Below, in pieces: positions 1 through 5,954 of a stretch of 5,986 bases of DNA. Made by a program: the position numbers and the translations under genes. The stretch lies in assembly GCA_024276595.1 (NCBI GenBank), contig JAJRWW010000614.1, forward strand, positions 1 to 5,986, read 5' to 3'. The DNA is from Myxococcota bacterium. GTDB lineage: Bacteria > Myxococcota_A > Polyangia > HGW-17 > JAJRWW01. Every line of letters starts with the position of its first letter. Position 1 is the first letter of the stretch. The notes beneath the pieces were generated by a model. That model was not told where the DNA came from. It saw only the letters and a list, made by a program, of their open reading frames with translations, and did not search any database.

Positions 1-2
1 CC

Positions 3-914
3 TCCCCCGTGGCGCGGCCTGCGGGCGGCAAGCTCCGGGCACAGGTTGTTTTGGGCCTGAACGTGGTCGCGCTTCGCAAGACCTTTCTTTGGAAGGGGCT
101 GATGTCGCTCAAGGACATCAAGGCCGTGCTGCAAGGGAAGACCTACGCCCAGGTGAAAAAGGCCCTCGGCGCCGATCCCCTCTCCCTGGTGTCGGAGCTG
201 AAGATCATCGTGGGAGGGACGTCCATTACGTCCATCCGAGATCCCAAGGACCTCATTGTGATCATGTCGGGGAGCTTCGACTCCTCGGCCATTCTGAAAA
301 AGCTCATCACCATCCCCCTCCCCACGGGCGTCCCCAAGCTGACAATCGAGCGCCTGGGCGGCAAGGAGGTGATTCGGGCCGGTCGTAAGGCCGAGGCCAT
401 CGCCCTGGTGGCCACTGGTCCCCACACCCTCGCCGTCTGCGCTGCCTCCATGCTCGACCCGGCAATCAAGGGAGATCTCTCCGCTGGCAACGCGGCCATC
501 GCCGCACAGCTCAAGACCTTGCCCACCGGGCTCCTGGCCTGGCTGGCTTTTGGTGCCTTCGAGATGCCGGGAGGGGCCGGAGGAGGCTCCGGAGGGAGCC
601 TCCCCATGCTCGCGGCCATCTCGAAGATCACCGCTGGCACGGTGCTGGTCAAATGGAGCAAGAAGGGCTGGACCGCGACCAACCGCCTGGAGCTGGCCAC
701 CCCCAAGGCTGCCCAGGCCCTGCTGAAGTTCGTGGACATGATGAAGCTCGCGCTCAAGAGCTCCAGAGGAAAGAAGGGGGCGCCTCCGCCACTGGTAGCG
801 GCGCTGCTTGACAGCACCTCGGCCAAGGTCACCGGCAAGGTCGCCCTCTTCCAGCTCACGGTGACCGATTCCCACTTCCAAAAGCTCATGAACCTCATCT
901 GGAGCAAGCTCTGA
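3..914 (+). CDS. Hypothetical protein, probably 5'-truncated by the window edge
   Basis: I do not recognise this protein. The frame is open to the left edge; the first start candidate in the window is GTG at 9, with no room to see a ribosome binding site, so the true start may lie upstream and a signal peptide may be missing. From that GTG there are 301 residues, rich in Lys, Ala, Leu and Gly, with no membrane segment. Two stretches look alike in style: residues 82-145 (a hydrophobic strand, then SGSFDSSAILKKL, then strands) and residues 205-300 (strand, Ala-rich helix, basic patch near 250-257, strand, helix). A Gly/Ser-rich loop at 187-197 separates them. This alternation suggests a duplicated alpha/beta domain like that of some uncharacterised extracytoplasmic proteins of myxobacteria and planctomycetes, but that is inference from pattern only. 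The TGA at 912 is followed 42 bp later by the isomerase gene, so the two may share a transcript. Confidence 0.72.
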   Translation, partial: SPVARPAGGKLRAQVVLGLNVVALRKTFLWKGLMSLKDIKAVLQGKTYAQVKKALGADPLSLVSELKIIVGGTSITSIRDPKDLIVIMSGSFDSSAILKKLITIPLPTGVPKLTIERLGGKEVIRAGRKAEAIALVATGPHTLAVCAASMLDPAIKGDLSAGNAAIAAQLKTLPTGLLAWLAFGAFEMPGGAGGGSGGSLPMLAAISKITAGTVLVKWSKKGWTATNRLELATPKAAQALLKFVDMMKLALKSSRGKKGAPPPLVAALLDSTSAKVTGKVALFQLTVTDSHFQKLMNLIWSKL

Positions 915-956
915 GCGGCGCACACATCTCAACTCCAACAGGACGGCAAGAGACCA

Positions 957-1688
957 ATGGAGCATTTGAGCATCGACATCACCGAAGGGGTAGCCCTCTT
1001 GACCATGTGCCACGAGGAGCAAAACCGCTTCACCACTCCATTTCTGGAGGAGCTCAATGGGGCGCTCGCCCGGCTCGCTTCCGACGAAGAGGTCCGAGCC
1101 GTGATTGTCACCGGCGCCCAGGAGAAGTACTTTTCCACCGGGATCCACCTGGAGTGGCTGATGGGCCAGGGTCTGGCAGACATCCAGAACATCCGCAGCT
1201 TCACCTCCGCCCTGAACCAGACGCTCATCTCCGCCACAGGGTTCCCCAAGCCACTGGTGGCGGCGATGAACGGTCACTCCGTGGCAGGCGGCGCCATCCT
1301 CGCCGCCTGCATGGACTTCCGCCTGATGCCTCCGGATCGCGGCTTCGTTCGGCTGCCTGAGGTGCAGATCGACATCCCCTTTTGGCCGGGCATGACGGCC
1401 CTCTTCCAGGCCATCCTGCCCCCGGCATCCTTCCGAGACATGGCCTACACAGGGGAGCGCTTCACCTCTGCTCAGGCCCACAAGATGGGCTTTGTGGACG
1501 AGCTCGTGCAGGCCCAGGATCTCATCGGGCGCGCTCGGGAGCTGGCAGCCAAGCTGGGCCAGGCCAAGGGCAGCACCTACGCCGCCATCAAGCGCGAGAT
1601 GCGACGCCATGTGCTGCACGTAATGCGCACAGAAGACCCCAAGGCCGGGGAGGCCCTCGCCAGGAGCTTCGAGGGCGCAGCCACCTGA
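957..1688 (+). CDS. Crotonase-family enoyl-CoA isomerase-like protein (delta3,delta2 type)
   Basis: This 243-residue crotonase-fold protein probably moves a double bond in an acyl-CoA (3-enoyl to 2-enoyl), feeding unsaturated fatty acids into beta-oxidation in the cytosol. The oxyanion-hole segments are visible: KYFSTGIHL at residues 57-65 and NGHSVAGGAILAACMDFR at 105-122. Hydratases use two glutamates; here the position equivalent to rat crotonase Glu144 is Ile114, while the Glu164 equivalent is kept as Glu135 in RLPEVQIDIPFW. A single glutamate followed by a PF or PFW motif is typical of delta3,delta2-enoyl-CoA isomerases, and the short length and the FVRLPEV region resemble the plant enzymes most. 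The start is ATG 957; only a weak AGGA (940-943) lies upstream, at long spacing. It follows gene 1 by 42 bp and is probably co-transcribed with it. Another crotonase activity on an unusual acyl-CoA remains possible. Confidence 0.9.
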   Translation: MEHLSIDITEGVALLTMCHEEQNRFTTPFLEELNGALARLASDEEVRAVIVTGAQEKYFSTGIHLEWLMGQGLADIQNIRSFTSALNQTLISATGFPKPLVAAMNGHSVAGGAILAACMDFRLMPPDRGFVRLPEVQIDIPFWPGMTALFQAILPPASFRDMAYTGERFTSAQAHKMGFVDELVQAQDLIGRARELAAKLGQAKGSTYAAIKREMRRHVLHVMRTEDPKAGEALARSFEGAAT

Positions 1689-1712
1689 CCTCGCACCTCT
1701 TTCGGACCGGAC

Positions 1713-1724
1713 CTCGGTGCCGAG
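1713..1724. promoter_or_regulatory. Short dyad CTCGG-TG-CCGAG in the pre-ubiB gap
   Basis: This is a perfect inverted repeat with 5-bp arms around a 2-base centre, lying 25 bp after the isomerase stop. As RNA it could form only a 4-bp stem with a 4-base loop, too weak for a terminator, so a DNA-level operator half-site pair is the other reading. Short dyads are common by chance in GC-rich DNA. Confidence 0.2.
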
Positions 1725-1743
1725 CCACGAGTCTCGCCAGAGA

Positions 1744-1757
1744 GTGCCCTGGGGCAC
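1744..1757. promoter_or_regulatory. Dyad GTGCCC-TG-GGGCAC upstream of the UbiB gene
   Basis: The dyad has perfect 6-bp arms around a TG centre. It lies directly before the TTTACG element proposed as the -35 box of the UbiB promoter, a position suited to an operator or activator site. As RNA it would give a 5-bp GC stem with a CTGG loop, followed by CTTTACG rather than a U-run, so a rho-independent terminator for the isomerase transcript is unlikely. Function is inferred from position only. Confidence 0.3.
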
Positions 1758-1758
1758 C

Positions 1759-1787
1759 TTTACGGGGCCTGCGCCAGGCGGTACTGT
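1759..1787 (+). promoter_or_regulatory. Possible sigma70-like promoter giving a leaderless UbiB-type mRNA
   Basis: TTTACG (1759-1764) and TACTGT (1782-1787) are separated by 17 bp, the ideal sigma70 spacing. They match the consensus boxes at 4 of 6 (-35) and 3 of 6 (-10) positions. A start site about 7 bases past the -10 box would fall on the ATG at 1794. No convincing Shine-Dalgarno sequence precedes that ATG: AGGCGG ends 12 bases away and the adjacent bases are TCCTCCC. Low match quality and GC-rich context make chance occurrence quite possible. Confidence 0.3.
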
Positions 1788-1793
1788 CCTCCC

Positions 1794-3470
1794 ATGCAGC
1801 TCAAGACCGCTGTGCGAGACGTGGAGCGCCTGAGACAGATAACGCAGGTGCTCATGCGCCATGGCTTCGGCGAGGTTGCCCGGCGCATGGGGCTCTCCAC
1901 CAAGGACAAGAGCGGGGAGAAGGTGGACCGCCCACCCATGGCGGTGCGCCTGCGCATGGTGGCCGAGGACCTGGGACCCACCTTCGTCAAGCTCGGTCAG
2001 ATGGCCAGCAGCCGCACGGACCTGCTGCCCGAGGACATATGCGAGGAGCTCAAGAAGCTCCAGGATGACGTCCCTCCCTCCTCTCCCGAGGACGCCCACA
2101 GGCAGATTGAGGAGTCCCTGGGCGCCACAGTGAAGGAGCTGTTCGAGTCCTTCGACGAGGAGCCCATGGCCAGCGCATCCATCGGACAGGTGTACAGGGC
2201 CACACTCAAGCTGGCCGACGGCGAGGTGGTCGACGTGGCCGTGAAGGTGCGGCGGCGGGGCATCCAGGACATGGTGGAGCGGGATCTGGACCTTCTGCAC
2301 ATGCTGGCGCGCATGGTGGAGAAGGCGATCCCGGAGGCGCGCATCTATCGTCCCACTGGCCTGGCCAAGGAGTTCGACATCGCCATCCGCGCGGAGCTGG
2401 ACTTCACCACCGAGGCGGACAACGCCACCCGCTTCGCCAACAACTTCGCCGACGACCCCCTGGTACGCTTTCCCCGGGTCTACTCGGAGGTAAGCAGCCG
2501 GCGGGTGCTTACCCTCGAGTACTTCGATGGCATCAAGGTCACCGATGCGGTGGACGCGGGAGCGGACGGGAGGACCATCGCCGAGGAGTGCGTGCGGGTG
2601 GTGCTCAAGATGGTCTTCGAGGACGGCTTTTTCCACGCTGATCCGCACCCGGGCAACATCTTCATCATGCCTACGCCCCCCGAGGGTGGCTATGGGCCTG
2701 AGGAGTCCTCCGAGCTCCTCCTCGGGCTCATCGACCTGGGGCTCGTGGGGCGCCTCTCCCCGGACCTCCGGGACAAGATGATCGACCTGCTGTTGGCGGC
2801 CGCGCGCAAGGACACAGACGCCATGGCCACGGCCATGCTCTCCATCGGCAGGGCCCGAGGGCGGGTGGATCACGAGGCCTTCCGCGGAGAGGTACGCCGG
2901 CTGGCGAACAAGCACCTGCGCAAGTCACTTCAGGACATGCAGGTGGCGGCGCTCATCCAGGACATAGTCATGGGAGCGATGTCCTTCAGCATCGAGGTGC
3001 CCACCGAGCTGACCATGCTCGGGCGAGCCATCATGACCATCGAGGGGGTGGGCAAGCAGGTCTACCCCGAGCTGGACTTCATCCAGGTGGCCACACCCCA
3101 CCTGACCCGGATCGTGATGCGGCGATACCATCCTGCGCGCCTGGGAAAGGAGCTGATGCAGCGTGCGGGCACTCTCAACGCCCTGGCGCGCGACCTTCCC
3201 CTGAAGCTGGACGAGATAATGGACGATGTGCGTCACGGCCGCCTCTACGTGACCGACCGCCAGGCCGCCAGGGCGACCGACCGCCTCGGAAAGAGAGTCC
3301 GGGCCACCCTGGTCAGCGCCACCCTTTTCGGCTCGGGCATGGCGCTGCTGCTGTCGGGTAGACAGGACCTGGGCGCCTACGGCCTCATGGCCCTGGCCGC
3401 GCTCCTGATGGCGGGCCACGTCACCCTGGACTGGCTCGCTGCCTGGCAACAGCGCCGGAGCGACAACTAG
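1794..3470 (+). CDS. AarF/ABC1/UbiB-family atypical kinase
   Basis: This 558-residue, membrane-anchored atypical protein-kinase-like ATPase belongs to the family of UbiB, COQ8 and AarF, which supports isoprenoid-quinone biosynthesis or lipid handling. Family marks are complete: the KxGQ motif (K66-L-G68-Q69), the Ala-rich loop ASASIGQV at 126-133 replacing the normal P-loop, the ATP lysine K151 in VAVKVRRRGI, ELDFTTEADNA at 201-211, the catalytic HADPHPGN at 281-288, and DLG at 314-316 in place of DFG. Between HPGN and DLG there are about 25 residues including a PTPPEGGYGPEES segment, longer than in most relatives. Two hydrophobic segments, about 503-520 and 526-548, form the usual C-terminal anchor, with the short tail WQQRRSDN. 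ATG 1794 is the first ATG, GTG or TTG in frame after the isomerase stop, and family-like sequence begins about residue 13. TAG is followed at once by an in-frame TGA. If the host uses menaquinone, the role is not ubiquinone synthesis. Confidence 0.96.
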   Translation: MQLKTAVRDVERLRQITQVLMRHGFGEVARRMGLSTKDKSGEKVDRPPMAVRLRMVAEDLGPTFVKLGQMASSRTDLLPEDICEELKKLQDDVPPSSPEDAHRQIEESLGATVKELFESFDEEPMASASIGQVYRATLKLADGEVVDVAVKVRRRGIQDMVERDLDLLHMLARMVEKAIPEARIYRPTGLAKEFDIAIRAELDFTTEADNATRFANNFADDPLVRFPRVYSEVSSRRVLTLEYFDGIKVTDAVDAGADGRTIAEECVRVVLKMVFEDGFFHADPHPGNIFIMPTPPEGGYGPEESSELLLGLIDLGLVGRLSPDLRDKMIDLLLAAARKDTDAMATAMLSIGRARGRVDHEAFRGEVRRLANKHLRKSLQDMQVAALIQDIVMGAMSFSIEVPTELTMLGRAIMTIEGVGKQVYPELDFIQVATPHLTRIVMRRYHPARLGKELMQRAGTLNALARDLPLKLDEIMDDVRHGRLYVTDRQAARATDRLGKRVRATLVSATLFGSGMALLLSGRQDLGAYGLMALAALLMAGHVTLDWLAAWQQRRSDN

Positions 3471-3520
3471 TGACAACCTGTGACAACCCGTGGCGACCCC
3501 TGGCGACCCATGGCGACCCG
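3461..3520 (+). repeat. Tandem 10-bp repeat array overlapping the UbiB stop codon
   Basis: Consecutive 10-base units read TGACAACCTG, TGACAACCCG, TGGCGACCCC, TGGCGACCCA and TGGCGACCCG (3471-3520), consensus TGRCRACCYN. A degenerate sixth unit, CGACAACTAG, lies just before (3461-3470) and contains the last two codons of the UbiB-type gene plus its TAG. Units 3 to 5 are identical over nine bases. The 10-bp period is about one DNA turn, so repeated bases would face the same side of the helix. The units are too short and lack the spacers needed for CRISPR. The array could be a slippage product, a protein-binding array or part of the 3' end of the transcript; the sequence does not decide. Confidence 0.85.
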
Positions 3521-3531
3521 TAGCCCGGGCC

Positions 3532-3559
3532 TTGGCGCGGAGCTGAGCCGCCGCGCCAG
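3532..3559. terminator. GC-rich hairpin in the convergent gap, possible two-way terminator
   Basis: TGGCGCGG (3533-3540) and CCGCGCCA (3551-3558) form a perfect 8-bp stem around a 10-base loop; a T-G wobble at 3532/3559 can extend it. It sits between the ends of two converging genes, 62 bp past the UbiB stop and 8 bp past the stop of the PLP enzyme, which is where a shared terminator would be expected. Neither side carries a U-run (GTGCGTCCC on one side, AAGGCCC on the other), so it is not a canonical intrinsic terminator. It may act as an RNA 3'-end stabiliser or with Rho. Confidence 0.4.
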
Positions 3560-3566
3560 TGCGTCC

Positions 3567-4544
3567 CTACCAGGGGAGCCGATCCAGGCTCACGTTGCCT
3601 CCGGACAGGATGATCCCCACCCGCATCCCGCGTAGATCCAGCCCGCCCTCCAGGAGCGCAGCCAGTGGCACCGCCGCAGAGGGCTCGATGACCACCTTCA
3701 TGCGCTCCCACACGAGGCGCATGGCGCGGACAACGCTGGCCTCCCCCACGGTCACGATGCGCTCCAGGAGCCGGGAGAGCACCGCGAAGGAGAGGGGGCC
3801 GAGGGAGGTGAGGAGACCGTCGCAGATGGTCTGGGGATCCACGGAGGGAAGGATCCTCCCCTCCCGGAGGGACCTGAAGGCGTCGTCTGCCATGGCCGGC
3901 TCGGCTCCGATGATTCGAATCCGCTGCGAGAGCCCCCGGGCGGCGATGGCCGTACCGCTCATGAGCCCACCACCACCCACCGGCGCCAGGACGGCGTCCA
4001 GGTCGGGGTGGTCCGTGAGCAGCTCGAGGGCAGCGGTGCCCGCGCCAGCCACCACGGCGGGGTCATTGTACGGGTGGATGACCTCTGCACCCGTCTCGGC
4101 GACGACCGCCAGGAGCGCCTCCTCCCGGGCGTCCAGGGTGGGCGCGCACCGAGTGATCTGCGCGCCATAGCCCGCCACCGCGTCCACCTTGACCTGCGGC
4201 GCGTTGCTGGGCATTACGACGTACGCACAGATCCCCCTGTTTCGTGCGGCCAGGGCCAGGGCCGCCGCGTGGTTGCCCGAAGAGTGGGTGGCCACACCTC
4301 GCCGCGCCCGATCCTCTGGAAGCGAGAGCACCGCGTTGGTGGCACCGCGGATCTTGAAGGCGCCAACCTTCTGGAAGCACTCGCACTTGAAGAGCAGGGA
4401 CGCGCCGCTGAGCTCGTCGAGAGCAGAGCAGGTCAGCACCGGGGTGCGGTGCACGTGGGGTCGGATGCGGTCCGCTGCGGTGACGATGTCTTCCAGCGTA
4501 GGTGCCGGTGGTGTTGGCGCCGGCATGGGCTGTGTGCTCTCCAT
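3567..4544 (-). CDS. Serine racemase / threonine-type dehydratase-like PLP enzyme
   Basis: This 325-residue fold-type II PLP enzyme should act on a small hydroxy-amino acid (serine, threonine or 3-hydroxyaspartate) by racemisation or ammonia elimination. The PLP lysine is K64 in GAFKIRGA, SSGNH is at 88-92, the phosphate-binding glycine loop VGGGGL at 189-194, and SGGN at 314-317. It closely resembles eukaryotic serine racemase in FKCECFQK, LVWERMK and the metal site (E215, A219, D221, matching human E210, A214, D216). S89 matches the reprotonating Ser84 of serine racemase; IlvA and TdcB have Ala there. No C-terminal ACT domain is present, so isoleucine feedback is not expected. Thr52 and Gln89 of human racemase, which I recall as ATP contacts, are Val60 and Ala94 here. 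ATG 4544 lies 18 bp after the nuclease stop, with GGGTGG as a weak ribosome site; Met7 is an alternative start. Substrate and dominant reaction cannot be settled from sequence. Confidence 0.93.
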   Translation of the reverse strand: MESTQPMPAPTPPAPTLEDIVTAADRIRPHVHRTPVLTCSALDELSGASLLFKCECFQKVGAFKIRGATNAVLSLPEDRARRGVATHSSGNHAAALALAARNRGICAYVVMPSNAPQVKVDAVAGYGAQITRCAPTLDAREEALLAVVAETGAEVIHPYNDPAVVAGAGTAALELLTDHPDLDAVLAPVGGGGLMSGTAIAARGLSQRIRIIGAEPAMADDAFRSLREGRILPSVDPQTICDGLLTSLGPLSFAVLSRLLERIVTVGEASVVRAMRLVWERMKVVIEPSAAVPLAALLEGGLDLRGMRVGIILSGGNVSLDRLPW

Positions 4545-4562
4545 TGCACCACCCAGAGGCTC

Positions 4563-5942
4563 TCAGAGGGTCTCGATCTGCCCGCGAGAGGGGACCTCCA
4601 CGGCCATACCCCGCCTGGTCAGCGCCTCTGCCAGGGACTGCTGAGCGTCGGTCTCTCCGTGCACCAGGAAGACCTTGCTGGTGTCTGGGCCCGCCAGCCT
4701 GGCGTACTCCAGCAGGCTCTTGCGGCCCGCGTGCGCCGAGAACCCGTTCAGCACCTCCACCCGGGCGCGCAGATCCCGGGGCACTCCAAATATCTTCACC
4801 TGCTCCCGCCGCTCCACTAGACGCCGGCCTAGGGTGTGCTGTGCCTGAAAGCCAACGATAACAACCGTATTTTTGGGATCCTCGATGTTGTTGCGCAGGT
4901 GGTGGACGATTCGCCCCGCTTCGCACATGCCCGAGGCGGAGATGATGACCATGGGCCCAGGCTGGGTGTTCAGGGCGATGGACTCCTGAACGGACTGCGT
5001 GTAGGTGAGCGTGTCGAAGCCAAAGGGATCTCCGTGCTCCTGGAGGAAGCTGAGGGCGCCGTCGTCGTAGCACTCCGGGTGATTCTTGAACACGTGGGTG
5101 AGGTTGGTGGCCAGGGGGCTGTCCACGTAGATGGGAATGTCTACGATCTTGCCCTCCTTGCGCAGGTGGTTCAGGCCCAGCACCACCTCCTGGGTGCGCT
5201 CGAGGGCAAAGCTGGGAATGATGACCTTGCCGCCCCTCTCCGATGTCTCATTGATGATCCGCGCCAGGTCCTCTCTCGTGGACTCGATGGCGCCGTGCTC
5301 GCGGTCGCCGTAGGTGGACTCCATGACCAGGTAGTCCACGTTGGCGGGCACCTCCGGATCCCTCAGGATGGGCATGTTCCTGCGGCCGATGTCCCCGGAG
5401 AAGAGCACGCGCCTCCCCTCGGCCTCGATGAGCACGCTGGCGCTGCCCAGCACGTGCCCAGCGTCGTGCAGCACCACCCGAACCCCCGGGAGGGGCTCGA
5501 AGGGCCTCCAGTAGTGGTAGGTCACCATGCTCTCGAGGGCGCAAATTGCATCCTTCTCGGTGTACAGGGGCTCTATGGGCTCCCAGTCCGGATCGCCCGA
5601 GAACTTCTTGTTCAAGTACTCGGCGTCGTGCTGCTGTATGCGCGCCGAGTCGCGGAACATGTGCTGGCACAGATCCGCGGTGGCGGGGGTAGTGAAGATG
5701 GGCCCGTCGAAGGCCCCCTTCACCAGGGTGGGAATGGAGCCGCTGTGGTCGATGTGCGCGTGGGTCAGGACCGCCACGTCCGCATCGAACACCTTGGAGG
5801 GGAGGTGTCGGTTCAGCTCCTTGGACCTCTGGCGCCGCCCCTGGTAGAAGCCACAGTCCACCAGGATGCTGCCGCTGTCGGTCTCCAGCAAGAACATGGA
5901 CCCCGTAACGGTCTGAGCCGCACCGAGAAAGACGATTCGCAA
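4563..5942 (-). CDS. Beta-CASP metallo-beta-lactamase-fold RNA nuclease (CPSF73/Ysh1-like)
   Basis: This 459-residue protein is probably a cytosolic zinc-dependent endo- or exoribonuclease of the COG1236 type, related to Thermus TTHA0252 and to the CPSF73 cleavage factor. All metal-site motifs are present: D29 in VDCG, HAHIDH at 61-66, H163 in DAGH, and D184 in SGDIG. The beta-CASP motifs follow: A as E208 in MEST, B as H404 in GFSAHAG, and C as H428 in LVHGE. The cap domain spans roughly residues 210-390 and includes the ISASGMCEAGR segment at 334-344. Length is near normal for the family. The start is TTG at 5942-5940: no ATG lies in frame nearby, MRIVFLGAAQTVTGS is a typical family N terminus, and a strong Shine-Dalgarno site stands at the right distance. 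It is the first visible gene of a two-gene operon with the PLP enzyme; its promoter lies beyond the window. Confidence 0.96.
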   Translation of the reverse strand: MRIVFLGAAQTVTGSMFLLETDSGSILVDCGFYQGRRQRSKELNRHLPSKVFDADVAVLTHAHIDHSGSIPTLVKGAFDGPIFTTPATADLCQHMFRDSARIQQHDAEYLNKKFSGDPDWEPIEPLYTEKDAICALESMVTYHYWRPFEPLPGVRVVLHDAGHVLGSASVLIEAEGRRVLFSGDIGRRNMPILRDPEVPANVDYLVMESTYGDREHGAIESTREDLARIINETSERGGKVIIPSFALERTQEVVLGLNHLRKEGKIVDIPIYVDSPLATNLTHVFKNHPECYDDGALSFLQEHGDPFGFDTLTYTQSVQESIALNTQPGPMVIISASGMCEAGRIVHHLRNNIEDPKNTVVIVGFQAQHTLGRRLVERREQVKIFGVPRDLRARVEVLNGFSAHAGRKSLLEYARLAGPDTSKVFLVHGETDAQQSLAEALTRRGMAVEVPSRGQIETL

Positions 5943-5946
5943 GGTT

Positions 5947-5954
5947 TCACCTCC
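5947..5954 (-). promoter_or_regulatory. Strong Shine-Dalgarno site fixing the TTG start of the nuclease
   Basis: On the minus strand GGAGGTGA, an 8-base match to the 16S rRNA anti-Shine-Dalgarno sequence, precedes TTG, with 7 bases between the GGAGG core and the start codon. The frame is open further upstream to the window edge, so this site is what decides the start. A near-ideal ribosome site with a weak TTG codon may tune the amount of nuclease made. Confidence 0.85.

Noticed and set aside
912..914. UGA codons at 912 and 1686 as selenocysteine sites
   Set aside because: No SECIS-like hairpin is evident just after them, the downstream proteins have complete N termini of their own, and no selenocysteine context is visible.
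143..925. Long minus-strand frame of 260 codons opposite gene 1
   Set aside because: It is fully antisense to a better-supported frame, has a low-complexity Ser/Ala/Arg-rich product with no family features, and such open frames are expected opposite GC-rich coding sequence.
1382..2068. Plus-strand frame of 228 codons bridging the isomerase and UbiB genes
   Set aside because: It is out of frame with both genes and its His/Arg/Gly-rich product shows no recognisable motif; a shadow frame.
3461..3520. CRISPR array or replication-origin iterons
   Set aside because: Units are only 10 bp with no spacers, no cas gene or replication initiator is present, and the units do not match a DnaA box beyond a few bases.
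4063..5073. Minus-strand frame of 336 codons across the nuclease and PLP enzyme genes
   Set aside because: It overlaps two confidently identified genes on the same strand in another frame and its product is Arg/Gly/Pro-rich, typical of a GC-driven shadow frame.
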